From: Propylenella binzhouense
GTDB taxonomy: Bacteria; Pseudomonadota; Alphaproteobacteria; Rhizobiales; Afifellaceae
NCBI RefSeq assembly: GCF_009866965.1
Contig: NZ_SPKJ01000018.1
Location: 1-53,967, forward strand
Reading direction: 5' to 3'
Length of the DNA stretch: 53,967 bases
This document shows positions 45,831 to 53,967 of the stretch, piece after piece. Both the position numbers and the translations under genes were made by a program. The notes beneath the pieces were generated by a model, which was given only the letters and a program-made list of their open reading frames with translations, ran no database searches and had not been told where the DNA came from. Positions within the stretch are counted from its first letter, which is position 1. The number at the start of each line of letters is the position of its first letter.

Positions 45831-46262
45831 TCAGTCGCGCGAGGTGATCTTCACTTTGCGGACGGTCCGTTCGGGATCGGGCCGCACGAGCTCGACGGAG
45901 AGCAGTCCGTCCTTGAGGTCCGCGCCGAGGACCTCCATGCCGTCGGCCAGGACGAACGTCTTCTGGAACTGCCGGGCCGCGATGCCGCGATGAAGGAAAT
46001 CCCGCTGGGCCGCGTCGTCCGGCTGCCTGCCGCGGATCACGAGCTCGTTGTCCTCCACCGTGATGTCGATGTCGTCCGGACGGAACCCGGCGACCGCGAC
46101 GGTGATCCGAAGCCGGGCGGGGGAGCCCTCGCCGCCGCGCATCCGCTCGATATTGTAGGGCGGGTACCCGTCGGAGCCGCTCTTCGACACCCTGTCCAGG
46201 AGCCTCTCGATCTCGTCGAAACCGACCAGGAGCGGGCTCGAAAACGGCGTCATGCGCGTCAT
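45831..46262 (-). CDS. hsp20: Small heat shock protein Hsp20 (IbpA-like)
   Basis: ATP-independent holdase (143 residues). The alpha-crystallin domain runs from about YNIE to the end, with ITVAVAGFRPDDIDITVEDNELVIRG (in parts) and the A-x-x-x-GLL motif in ADLKDGLLSVEL; the N-terminal region contains GFDEIERLLDRV. ATG 46262 has GAGG 8 bases upstream; the in-frame ATG at 46310 lies inside the structured leader. A sigma-32 type promoter (46327-46355) and two hairpins covering the ribosome site suggest both transcriptional and thermosensing control. Confidence 0.95.
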   Translation of the reverse strand: MTRMTPFSSPLLVGFDEIERLLDRVSKSGSDGYPPYNIERMRGGEGSPARLRITVAVAGFRPDDIDITVEDNELVIRGRQPDDAAQRDFLHRGIAARQFQKTFVLADGMEVLGADLKDGLLSVELVRPDPERTVRKVKITSRD

Positions 46263-46263
46263 T

Positions 46264-46314
46264 GCAAAGTCCTCGATGAAGCGACTTCGCTGTCCGGACC
46301 CCGAAGGCATCCGG
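46264..46314 (-). promoter_or_regulatory. Two-hairpin leader of hsp20, candidate RNA thermometer
   Basis: In the minus-strand RNA the first hairpin (46314-46294) has stem CCGGA/UCCGG capped by CC-UUCG-GG. The second (46290-46264) pairs GCGAAGUC with GACUUUGC (one G-U pair) around an 11-base loop; its 3' arm contains part of the GAGG ribosome site and ends one base before AUG. This arrangement is like ROSE or fourU-type thermometers, although no ROSE sequence signature is visible. Confidence 0.5.
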
Positions 46315-46326
46315 CCTGCCTACGGA

Positions 46327-46355
46327 ATATGGGGGGACCCGGTGCGGCCTTCAAG
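46327..46355 (-). promoter_or_regulatory. Sigma-32 type promoter of hsp20
   Basis: On the minus strand CTTGAA (46355-46350), 15 bases, CCCCATAT (46334-46327). This matches the E. coli RpoH consensus closely. A start near 46320 would give a leader of about 58 bases made almost wholly of the two hairpins. Confidence 0.8.
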
Positions 46356-46418
46356 CAAGCGGCGGACGCCGGCGCAGGCCACCGGCGACGGGCGGCGCAC
46401 GCCCACCCGGGCCGGCGA

Positions 46419-46913
46419 TCAGGCGATCGCGTCCATCGCGTCGTCGGTGAGGCCCGCCGGCACGATCGTGATCGGGATCGGGAAGCTGCCGGACCCCTTG
46501 GCCGCGATCGAAGTGACGAGCGGCCCCGGCCCCTCGCTGCTCTCGCCGGCGGCGAGCACGAGGATCGCGATGTCCTCGTCGTCCTCGATGAGCTTGCGGA
46601 TCTCCTCGGCCCGCTTGCCCTCCCGGATGACGAGCTCCGGCTCGACGTTCGACACGTCGCGCCCCCTGGCGGCGTGGCGCGCGAGCATGGTCTGCGCCTT
46701 CTCGAGCGCCTCCGCGCGCATGATGTCCTCGACGCCCAGCCAGTGCTGCGGGCCTTCCGGCTCGATCACGTAGAGGAGAACGAGCGCGCCGCCGGTCCGC
46801 TGCGCGCGCTTGGCCGCGTAGACGAGCGCGCGCACGCATTCGGGCGTGTCGTCCACGATCACGAGAAACTTGCGCTTGTGGCCCTCTTCGAGGGCGCGCC
46901 GCGGCTTCATCAT
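46419..46913 (-). CDS. Universal stress protein (UspA family)
   Basis: A 164-residue UspA-fold protein: KFLVIVDDTPECVRALVYAAKRAQRTGGAL and the C-terminal strand FPIPITIVPAG are typical, shown here by their key segments. The ATP-binding G-2x-G-9x-G(S/T) pattern is not obvious (AAGESSEGPGPLVTS takes its place), so it may not bind ATP. It lies 23 bases after trpS on the same strand, as in relatives. ATG 46913 and the next ATG 46910 are both possible. Confidence 0.88.
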   Translation of the reverse strand: MMKPRRALEEGHKRKFLVIVDDTPECVRALVYAAKRAQRTGGALVLLYVIEPEGPQHWLGVEDIMRAEALEKAQTMLARHAARGRDVSNVEPELVIREGKRAEEIRKLIEDDEDIAILVLAAGESSEGPGPLVTSIAAKGSGSFPIPITIVPAGLTDDAMDAIA

Positions 46914-46936
46914 CGGATCATGCTGCCATTCGCCGG

Positions 46937-47995
46937 CTAGCCCGGCAAGCCGCCGCGCCGCGTCCGCAGGAACCCGACGACGTCCTTGACCCCGTTCATG
47001 ACGGGCTCGGCGAGCGCGGCCGCCCGCTCCGCGCCATCGGCGAGAACCGCATCGATATGGGCCGGATCGGCGGTCAGGCGGCGCATCTCGGCGGCGACCG
47101 GAGCGAGCTTCTCGACCGCGAGATCGGAGAGCGCGGGCTTGAAGCTCGAGAACTGGGCGCCTCCGAACGTGCGCAGCACCTCCTCCTTGCTGGTGCCGGC
47201 GAGCGCCGCGTAGATCCCGACCAGATTGTCGGCCTCGGGCCGGGCGGCAAGCCCGGCGATCTCGGAGGGCAGCGGCTCGGGGTCGGTGCGCGCCTTGCGG
47301 AACTTCTGCGCGATCGCATCGGCATCGTCCGTCAGGTTGATGCGCGAATAATCCGAAGGGTCCGACTTCGACATCTTCTTGGAACCGTCGCGCAGGCTCA
47401 TGACCCGGGTCGCCGGGCCGGCGATGAGCGGCTCGGGCAGCGGAAAGAACGCATCGCCGAAGCCGAGTTCGGCGATGCGGTCCGCATAGTCGTTGTTGAA
47501 CTTCTGCGCGATGTCGCGGGCGAGCTCCAGGTGCTGCTTCTGGTCCTCCCCGACCGGCACGTGCGTCGCCCTGTAGGCGAGGATGTCCGCCGCCATCAGG
47601 TTCGGATAGACGAAGAGGCCCGTCGAGGCGTTCTCGCGGTCCTTGCCGGCCTTCTCCTTGAACTGCGTCATGCGGTTGAGCCAGCCCATGCGGGCGACGC
47701 AGTTGAACACCCATGCGAGCTCGGCATGCGCCGACACCTGGCTCTGGTTGAAGACGATGTGCCGGACCGGATCGATGCCGGCGGCGAGGAACGCCGCCGT
47801 CACCTCGCGCGTGCTCTGGCGGAGGTCGTTCGGGTCCTGCCAGACCGTGATCGCATGCATGTCGACGACGCAATAGATGCAGTCGTGGCTCTCCTGCATG
47901 GCGACGAAGCGCGTGATCGCGCCGAGATAGTTGCCGAGATGGAGGTTGCCGGTCGGCTGCACGCCGGAGAAGACGCGCTCGGGGAAACTGGTCAT
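46937..47995 (-). CDS. trpS: Tryptophanyl-tRNA synthetase
   Basis: Class I synthetase charging tRNA-Trp, 352 residues. The HIGH equivalent is HLGN (19-22, in [12 protein letters not shown]), and KMSKS is exact (207-211). VDMHAIT and the tryptophan pocket VGEDQKQH are conserved. The open frame continues upstream into unrelated sequence antisense to nothing useful; ATG 47995 is the family start. It lies 62 bases after murJ. Confidence 0.98.
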   Translation of the reverse strand: MTSFPERVFSGVQPTGNLHLGNYLGAITRFVAMQESHDCIYCVVDMHAITVWQDPNDLRQSTREVTAAFLAAGIDPVRHIVFNQSQVSAHAELAWVFNCVARMGWLNRMTQFKEKAGKDRENASTGLFVYPNLMAADILAYRATHVPVGEDQKQHLELARDIAQKFNNDYADRIAELGFGDAFFPLPEPLIAGPATRVMSLRDGSKKMSKSDPSDYSRINLTDDADAIAQKFRKARTDPEPLPSEIAGLAARPEADNLVGIYAALAGTSKEEVLRTFGGAQFSSFKPALSDLAVEKLAPVAAEMRRLTADPAHIDAVLADGAERAAALAEPVMNGVKDVVGFLRTRRGGLPG

Positions 47996-48057
47996 GTCGG
48001 ATCTGGTATGGCTGGCCCGGCCGGCCTTATGGCCAATGGGCGGGGCGCGCGCAAGGC

Positions 48058-49614
48058 TCAGCGCCGTCGCAGATTGCGCGCGATGCTGCGAAAGTCCGCC
48101 GCGCCGGTGAGTTGCGCCGCCCCGAAATAGAAGAACGCCCCGCCGAGGACGAGCACGGCGAGCGCGAAGGCCTGCGTCGCGAGGCCCGCTTCCGGCCGGA
48201 ACGGCGCGGAGAAGACGCGCGCGCCGAGGAAGAGCACCGCCGCCATCAGGGCAAGCGTCGCGGCGAGGCGCGGCAGCCGCCTGAGCAGCATGCCGTCGAG
48301 CGCGAACTGCGAGCGGCGCCGCAGCGTGAGGAGGAGCAGGGCGCAATTGATCCAGCTTGCGACGGCCTCCGCCGTCGCGATCCCCGCCTCGGCGAGGCGC
48401 GGGAAGAGAATGAGCGCCAGCGTGACGTTCACGGCGGCGGAGATCCCGGCGAAGACCATCGGCGTGCGCGTATCCTCGCGCGCGAAATAGCCGGGCGTGA
48501 ACACCTTGATCATGACGAAGGCCGGCAGGCCGAGCCCGAAGATCCGGAGCGCCCGGGCGGTCGCTTCGGTCGTCTCCGGCGTGAACGCCCCGCGCTCGAA
48601 GAGCACCCGGATGATCTCCTCCGGCACGACCACCAGCGCGGTCGCCGCCGGCAGGGTCAGGAACAGCGCGAATTCGAGGGCGCGGTTCTGCGTATGCGTC
48701 GCCTCGCGCAGATGGCCGGCCTTCAGCGTGCGCGAGAGCTCCGGCAGGAGCACGACGCCGATCGCGATCCCGATCACGCCGAGCGGCAGCTGGTAGATGC
48801 GGTCGGCGAACTGCAGGACGGCGATCGCGCCTTCCCTGGTGGAGGCGATGATCTGGCCGATGAAGAGGTTGATCTGGATGATGCCGCCCGAAAGCGCGGC
48901 CGGCGCCATCAGCACGAGAAGCCGCCTCACGGCGGGCGTGAGGCGCGGCACGCGCGGCCGCACGCTGAAGCCGATCCGGTGCGCGGCGAACGCGACCATG
49001 ACGAGCTGGGCGACGCCGGCGACGAGCACCGACCAGCTCAGGATCCGGCCGACCGCAGCGCCGTCGAGCCCGCGCCAGATGCCGTAGCCGATGCCGGCGA
49101 TGGTCACCACGTTGAGCAGCGTCGGCGCGAGCGCGGCCACGAAGAAGCGGCGATGGGCGTTCAGCACCCCGCTCAGCATCGCCGTCAGCGACATGCAGAC
49201 GAGATAGGGGAACATCACCCGGAACAGCTCGACCGTGAGCGCGAACTTGCCGGCATCGCTCCGGAAGCCGGGGGCGATGAGCGCCACGATGAGCGGCGTC
49301 GCGACCATGACGACGGCCGTGAGGGCCGCGAGCACGAGGGCGAGCGCCGCCAGCACCTCCTCCGCGAAGCGGCGCGCCGCCGCCTCCCCCTCGCCTTCGA
49401 GCGTGCGCGAGAAGAGGGGGATGAAGGCGGAGTTGAACGCGCCCTCCGCCAGCAGCCGGCGGAAGAGATTGGGAAACCGGAAGGCGGCGTAGAACGCGTC
49501 GGCGACCGGTCCGGCGCCGAGCGCGGCGGCGACCATCATCTCCCGCACGAAGCCGAGCAGCCGGCTTGCCAGCGTCGCGCCCCCGACGCTGACGAACTTC
49601 GCGACGAGGCTCAC
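48058..49614 (-). CDS. murJ: Lipid II flippase MurJ (MviN)
   Basis: Integral membrane flippase moving lipid II to the periplasm for peptidoglycan synthesis; 518 residues with about 14 predicted helices. The N-terminal [18 protein letters not shown] and [23 protein letters not shown] segments, given by their cores, are family signatures, with the essential arginines in the cavity. GTG 49614 overlaps the glnD stop (GTGA), so translation is coupled. Confidence 0.97.
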   Translation of the reverse strand: MSLVAKFVSVGGATLASRLLGFVREMMVAAALGAGPVADAFYAAFRFPNLFRRLLAEGAFNSAFIPLFSRTLEGEGEAAARRFAEEVLAALALVLAALTAVVMVATPLIVALIAPGFRSDAGKFALTVELFRVMFPYLVCMSLTAMLSGVLNAHRRFFVAALAPTLLNVVTIAGIGYGIWRGLDGAAVGRILSWSVLVAGVAQLVMVAFAAHRIGFSVRPRVPRLTPAVRRLLVLMAPAALSGGIIQINLFIGQIIASTREGAIAVLQFADRIYQLPLGVIGIAIGVVLLPELSRTLKAGHLREATHTQNRALEFALFLTLPAATALVVVPEEIIRVLFERGAFTPETTEATARALRIFGLGLPAFVMIKVFTPGYFAREDTRTPMVFAGISAAVNVTLALILFPRLAEAGIATAEAVASWINCALLLLTLRRRSQFALDGMLLRRLPRLAATLALMAAVLFLGARVFSAPFRPEAGLATQAFALAVLVLGGAFFYFGAAQLTGAADFRSIARNLRRR

Positions 49615-52391
49615 GAGACCTTGCTCTCCGCCGCCTGCGTCTCGGCCGTTCCGATCGCGTCGAGGAGCCGCCGCCGGATGCGCGTCTGGCGGGCCTTCGC
49701 CGTGACCTGGTGGCCGACGAGGTCGGTGACGTAGAAGGTGTCGACGACGCGCTCGCCGAAGGTCGCGATATGCGCCGAAGCGATGTCGAGGCTGAGCTCC
49801 GCGATCGCATGCGTCAGTTCGAACAGGAGGCCGGTGCGGTCGAGGCACTCCACCTCGATCACGGTGAAGCGGTCGGACAGGTTGTTGGTGAGCCGGACCT
49901 GCGGCTCGATGGTGAAGGCGTCGCCGCGCCGGCTCTTGCGGCGCTTGCGCGCGAGCGTGTCGGGGATGCGCACGCGCCCCTCGAGCGCCTGCTCCATCAT
50001 GGCGACGATCCGCTCGCCGCGCCGCTCTTCGTCCGCGTCCTGCTCGAAGGCGCGCGAGACCACGATCGTGTCGAGCGCACGGCCGTCCATGGTGGTGTAG
50101 ATCTGGGCATAGACGATGTTCGCGTCCGCCGCCGCGCAGGCGCCCGCCATCAGCGACAGGATGCGCGGATGGTCCGGCGTCAGGATGGTGATCTCCGTCG
50201 CGCCCTCGAAGGCCATCGGCCTGATGTCGGCGGCGAAGGGGCGGTCGGCCGCCTCGGCGCTGCGGATGAGCTCCGCCTGGCGGACCTGGTGCTCCTCGTC
50301 GACCCGCATCCAGTATGCGGGATAATGCAGCGCCAGCAGCCGCTCGCGCTCCGCCGGCGTCCAGTCGGAGAGCCGCGCCTCGAGCTGCCGCTGCGCCTCC
50401 GCCACCTTGGCCGAGCGCGTCTCGCGCCCCAGGCCGCCGGTGAGGACGGCCTCCGTCTCGTAGTAGAGCGTGCGCAGGAGCTGTCCCTTCCAGCCGTTCC
50501 AGACGCCCGGGCCCACCGCCCTGATGTCGCAGACGGTCAGGATCAGGAGCAGGTTCAGCCGCTCCATCGACTGCACGATATGGGCGAAGTCGCGGATCGT
50601 CCGGCGGTCGGCGAGATCGCGCGACTGGGCGAAGCGCGACATGGTGAGGTGCTGCTCGATGAGCCAGGCCACCAGCTCCGTCTGGCCCTGGGACATCCCG
50701 AAGCGCGGGCAGAGCCTGCGCGCCACGCGGGCGCCGGCGACGGAATGGTCCTCCGGCCGCCCCTTCGCGATGTCGTGGAGGAGCAGCGTCACGTAGAGGA
50801 GCGTCGGGTCCTTCAGCTTCGGCAGCAGCTCGGCGGATAGCGGGTGGTCGTTGGCGATCCGGCCGAGCTGGAGGTCCGCGAGCGCGCCGACGGCGCGGAT
50901 CAGGTGCTCGTCGACCGTGTAGTGGTGATACATGTTGAACTGCATCATCGCCACGATCCGCCCGAAATCGGGAATGAACCGGCCGAGCACGCCGGCCTCG
51001 TTCATCTGGCGCAGGACGAGCTCCGAGCGCTCGGGATTGCGCAGGATGTCGAGGAAGAGCCGGTTGGCCTCGGGATCCTGCTGGAGCGCCCGGTCGATGC
51101 GCCGCAGCGAGAGCGTGATGAGCCGCGTCGCCTCGGGATGGAGCGCGATGTCGTGGGTGCCCGCCAGGCTGAAGATCCGGATCATGTTCACCGGATCCCG
51201 CTCGAACACGTTCGGGTCCGCCACGTTGATGCGTTCGTTGTCGACGACGAAATCCGGGATCGTCGGAAGCGCCCTGCGGCGGCCGGTGAGCCCCCGCAGG
51301 AACCGGTTGAGCCGCGGGGCGGGCTTTTCCTGCCGCGCCTCGAGCGCCGCGCAGACGATCCGCGTCAGGCCGCCGACATCCTTGGCCACCAGGAAATAGT
51401 GCTTCATGAAGCGCTCGACGGCGTGGAGCCCGGGATGGCGCTGGTAGCCGAGCCGGCGCGCGAGCTCGGCCTGGATGTCGAAGGAAAGCCGCTCCTCGGC
51501 GCGGTTGGCGACGAAGTGCAGGTGGCACCGCACCGCCCACAGGAAGTCGTTGCACTTCCGGAAGAGGCGGAGCTCCGCCCGGCTGAGCAGTCCGGCATCG
51601 ACGAGCGCCTGCTCCGAGGAGACGCGGTAGGTGTAGCGCGCGATCCAGAACAGCGTCTGCAGGTCCCGGAGACCGCCCTTCCCTTCCTTGACGTTGGGCT
51701 CCACGAGATAGCGCGAGGCGCCGACGCGGCTGTGTCGCTGGTCGCGTTCCGCAAGCTTGGCGCTGATGAATTCCGGCGCCGTGCCTGCGACGAGCTCGGC
51801 GTCGAAGCGGGTCATGAGATCGGCGAAGACATCGGTGTCGCCGCAGACGTGGCGCGCCTCGAGCACCGCCGTGCGGATCGTCATGTCCTCGCGGGCCGCC
51901 TTCAGGGTCTCCGCGACCGTGCGCGTCGCATGGCCGACCTTCAGCCCGACATCCCAGAGCATGTAGAGGATGTATTCGGTGACGCTCTCGGACCAGGCCG
52001 TCTGCTTGTAGGGGAAGAGGAAGAGGAGATCGATGTCGGAGAACGGCGCGAGCGTCGCGCGGCCATAGCCGCCGACGGCCACGAGCGACAGCCGCTCGGC
52101 CGAGGAGGGATTGCTGACCGGAAAGACGCGCTCGCTCGCAAAGGCGAACAGGCGCTCGACCACGGTGTCGGTGAGCGCGCTGAGGCGCTCGGCGCAGTGC
52201 AGGCCGCGATTCGTCGCTTCGAGCTCGCGCCGGACCGCCTGGCGCCCCTCCAGGAAGGTCGCCTTCAGAAGGTCCATCACGGCCTTGCGGGCGGCCGTCG
52301 AGGCGGGGCCATGCTGGTCGCCGATGGAGTCGAGCGCAGCGCGGAGCGCGTCCGCCGCGATGGGACTCTCGACAGGGCGGGTTCGACTCAC
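49611..52391 (-). CDS. glnD: Bifunctional uridylyltransferase / uridylyl-removing enzyme GlnD
   Basis: Nitrogen sensor (926 residues) that uridylylates PII proteins when glutamine is low and removes UMP when it is high. The nucleotidyltransferase motif is GGYGR (107-111) with catalytic D119 and D121; the HD domain has [15 protein letters not shown] (~545); two C-terminal ACT domains ([20 protein letters not shown] and [20 protein letters not shown]) bind glutamine. It lies 57 bases after mutS. The order mutS-glnD-murJ is typical of rhizobia. RpoN and PtsN genes elsewhere in the window are part of the same nitrogen network. Confidence 0.98.
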   Translation of the reverse strand: MSRTRPVESPIAADALRAALDSIGDQHGPASTAARKAVMDLLKATFLEGRQAVRRELEATNRGLHCAERLSALTDTVVERLFAFASERVFPVSNPSSAERLSLVAVGGYGRATLAPFSDIDLLFLFPYKQTAWSESVTEYILYMLWDVGLKVGHATRTVAETLKAAREDMTIRTAVLEARHVCGDTDVFADLMTRFDAELVAGTAPEFISAKLAERDQRHSRVGASRYLVEPNVKEGKGGLRDLQTLFWIARYTYRVSSEQALVDAGLLSRAELRLFRKCNDFLWAVRCHLHFVANRAEERLSFDIQAELARRLGYQRHPGLHAVERFMKHYFLVAKDVGGLTRIVCAALEARQEKPAPRLNRFLRGLTGRRRALPTIPDFVVDNERINVADPNVFERDPVNMIRIFSLAGTHDIALHPEATRLITLSLRRIDRALQQDPEANRLFLDILRNPERSELVLRQMNEAGVLGRFIPDFGRIVAMMQFNMYHHYTVDEHLIRAVGALADLQLGRIANDHPLSAELLPKLKDPTLLYVTLLLHDIAKGRPEDHSVAGARVARRLCPRFGMSQGQTELVAWLIEQHLTMSRFAQSRDLADRRTIRDFAHIVQSMERLNLLLILTVCDIRAVGPGVWNGWKGQLLRTLYYETEAVLTGGLGRETRSAKVAEAQRQLEARLSDWTPAERERLLALHYPAYWMRVDEEHQVRQAELIRSAEAADRPFAADIRPMAFEGATEITILTPDHPRILSLMAGACAAADANIVYAQIYTTMDGRALDTIVVSRAFEQDADEERRGERIVAMMEQALEGRVRIPDTLARKRRKSRRGDAFTIEPQVRLTNNLSDRFTVIEVECLDRTGLLFELTHAIAELSLDIASAHIATFGERVVDTFYVTDLVGHQVTAKARQTRIRRRLLDAIGTAETQAAESKVS

Positions 52392-52448
52392 TCTCGTCGT
52401 CCGTGTTCTCGTTCGCGACGGTCGATACCACGCCGCGTTCGGCGCTGC

Positions 52449-53967
52449 CTATGCCCCCCGCTCGCGCCTCAGCCGCTTCAGGTCGTAGAGCCGGTCGAGC
52501 GCCTCGCGCGGGCTGAGCGCGTCCGGATCGAGGGCGTCGAGGGCCTGAAGCGCCGGATCGGGCGCTTCAGGCTCCTCCGGCGGGCGCGCCGCGAAGAGCG
52601 GCAGCTCCTCGGAGAGCGCGGCCGGCATCCGCCGTCCCCCGCTCCGCTCGAGGTTCCTCAGCACCTCGCGGGCGCGGACGATCACCGCCGGGGGCAGGCC
52701 GGCGAGCTTCGCCACCTGAATCCCGTAGGAGCGGTCGGCCGCCCCCGGCACGATCTCGTGCAGGAACACGACGTCGCCCTTCCATTCCCGGACCTTCATG
52801 GTGGCGTTCCGCAGCCGCGGCAGACGCGAGGAGAGCTGCGTCAGCTCGTGGTAATGCGTCGCGAAGAGCGTCCGGCAGCAATTGACGTCGTGGAGGTGCT
52901 CGATCGCCGCCCACGCGATCGAGAGCCCGTCATAGGTGGCCGTGCCGCGCCCGATTTCGTCGAGTATGACGAGGGAGCGCGCGCCGGCCTGGTTCAGGAT
53001 CGCCGCGGTCTCCACCATCTCGACCATGAAGGTGGAGCGCCCGCGGGCGAGGTCGTCGGCAGCGCCGACGCGCGAGAAGACCTGGTCGACGACGCCGATA
53101 TGGGCCTCGGCCGCCGGAACGAAGGATCCGGTCTGGGCGAGGATGGCGATCAGCGCGTTCTGGCGGAGATAGGTCGACTTGCCCGCCATGTTCGGTCCGG
53201 TGAGGAGCCAGATGCGGCCTTCCGCCTCGCCCTCCCCGCCGAGCGCGCAATCGTTGCCGACGAAGGTGTCCCCGCTCCGCCGCAGCACCTGCTCCACGAC
53301 CGGGTGCCGGCCGCCGCGGATCGCGAAGGCGAGGCCGTCATCCACCCTGGGACGCACATAGCCCTCCCGCTCGGCAAGCTCCGCGAAGCCCGCGGCGACG
53401 TCGAGCTCGGCGAGCGCCTGCGCAACGGAACGGATCGCCGCTTCCGCCGCGAGAACGCGGCCGCAGAGCTCGTCGAAGCAGGCGAGCTCCAGCGCGAGCG
53501 CCCGCTCCGCCGCGCTCGCGATGCGGCTCTCGAGCTCGCCGAGCTCCACGGTCGAGAAGCGCATCGCGCTCGCAAGCGTCTGGCGGTGGATGAAGGCGAC
53601 CGCCTGGCAGGCGGTGAGGGCGGCCGCCTGGCCCGCGCTCACCTCGACGAAATAGCCGAGCACGTTGTTGTGGCGGATGCGGAGCGACCGCAGCCCCGTC
53701 GCCTCGACGTAGCGCGCCTGCAGCGCCGCGATCACGCGCCGGCTTTCGTCGCGGAGGCTGCGCGCCTCGTCGAGCTCGGCCCGCCAGCCCGGACGCACGA
53801 ACCCGCCGTCCCGCTTCAGGAGCGGGAGATCGTCGGCAAGCGCGGCGCGCAGGGCGGCGCAGAGGTCGCGCGGGGCGCGCGCGAGCTGCGCCCGGACCCC
53901 GCCGAGGAGCTCCGCGAGCGGAAGGCCGCTGCCGTCGAGACGGGCCCCGAGGACGGCCGCGGCCTCG
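52449..53967 (-). CDS. mutS: DNA mismatch repair protein MutS (N-terminal part beyond the window)
   Basis: Mismatch-recognition ATPase. The frame is open from the right edge; the visible ~505 residues are the lever/clamp and ATPase parts. [17 protein letters not shown] lies in the core domain; Walker A is [14 protein letters not shown], Walker B is [10 protein letters not shown] and the signature [15 protein letters not shown] and ATHYHELT follow. The C-terminal tail is short. The mismatch-binding Phe-x-Glu region would be outside the window. An apparent GTG start at 53798 is internal, because MutS sequence continues upstream ([15 protein letters not shown]). Confidence 0.98.
   Translation of the reverse strand, partial: EAAAVLGARLDGSGLPLAELLGGVRAQLARAPRDLCAALRAALADDLPLLKRDGGFVRPGWRAELDEARSLRDESRRVIAALQARYVEATGLRSLRIRHNNVLGYFVEVSAGQAAALTACQAVAFIHRQTLASAMRFSTVELGELESRIASAAERALALELACFDELCGRVLAAEAAIRSVAQALAELDVAAGFAELAEREGYVRPRVDDGLAFAIRGGRHPVVEQVLRRSGDTFVGNDCALGGEGEAEGRIWLLTGPNMAGKSTYLRQNALIAILAQTGSFVPAAEAHIGVVDQVFSRVGAADDLARGRSTFMVEMVETAAILNQAGARSLVILDEIGRGTATYDGLSIAWAAIEHLHDVNCCRTLFATHYHELTQLSSRLPRLRNATMKVREWKGDVVFLHEIVPGAADRSYGIQVAKLAGLPPAVIVRAREVLRNLERSGGRRMPAALSEELPLFAARPPEEPEAPDPALQALDALDPDALSPREALDRLYDLKRLRRERGA

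Noticed and set aside
48058-52431. Very long minus-strand frame joining murJ to sequence upstream
   Set aside because: The upstream part is the wrong frame of glnD. murJ starts at GTG 49614, and the extension has no homology-like features. The same applies to the trpS frame running to 49810.

Overview
The window is a GC-rich stretch of chromosome (about 70% G+C by eye) from an alphaproteobacterium, most likely a member of the Hyphomicrobiales (Rhizobiales). The evidence is gene content and order: ahcY-divL-tsaE/amgK-murU-addB, dnaK-dnaJ-pmtA, minCDE, ubiE-ubiB-coaBC-dut beside mutM, rnd-lptC-lptA-lptB-rpoN-hpf-ptsN, and mutS-glnD-murJ-trpS. A class I lysyl-tRNA synthetase, a DivL pseudokinase, CtrA-type TTAA boxes and PC-forming PmtA point the same way. 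I cannot name the family or genus from sequence alone. No rRNA, tRNA, prophage, IS element or CRISPR array was recognised. The region is overwhelmingly core genome, with one small toxin-antitoxin insertion and a cluster of palindromic intergenic repeats.

Layout. (1) 1-12,555, minus strand: dnaK -> dnaJ -> pmtA -> flavin reductase -> ahcY -> divL -> tsaE/amgK fusion -> murU -> addB (3' part missing at the left edge). It joins protein folding, phosphatidylcholine synthesis, removal of the methylation by-product SAH, cell-cycle signalling, tRNA t6A modification, peptidoglycan sugar recycling and recombination. (2) 12,820-17,446, plus strand: alkB, minC-minD-minE and a HerA-like ATPase. (3) 17,482-19,238, minus strand: a translationally coupled SDR/membrane fusion protein and a DUF2269 membrane protein. 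(4) 19,444-27,725: lysK, an intergenic block of two families of tandem palindromic repeats, mutM (minus), then ubiE-ubiB-coaBC-dut and cysK (plus). (5) 27,817-39,531, minus strand: ornithine decarboxylase with a long leader, higBA, glgX-like debranching enzyme, ppsA, a three-gene NMT1/SsuA-type ABC transporter, a 3-hydroxyisobutyrate-dehydrogenase-like enzyme and a formate/nitrite-type channel. (6) 39,769-45,426, plus strand: RNase D, LptC-LptA-LptB, RpoN, HPF and PtsN. (7) 45,556-53,967, minus strand: mutS (5' part missing at the right edge) -> glnD -> murJ -> trpS -> usp, and a separate hsp20-DUF1150 pair.

Regulation visible in the DNA: a perfect TTAA-N7-TTAAC CtrA box with extra TTAA copies before minC; a palindrome carrying TTAACCAT on both strands before divL; sigma-32-type promoters before dnaK and hsp20; a two-hairpin hsp20 leader that could act as an RNA thermometer; a palindromic operator before ahcY; and a long structured leader before the ornithine decarboxylase gene.

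The observations most worth following are the triplicated amphipathic segment at the N terminus of PmtA, the CtrA-type sites before minCDE and divL, and the candidate RNA regulators before hsp20 and odc. I did not find a convincing wholly new multi-gene system; most of the window is conserved core genome.
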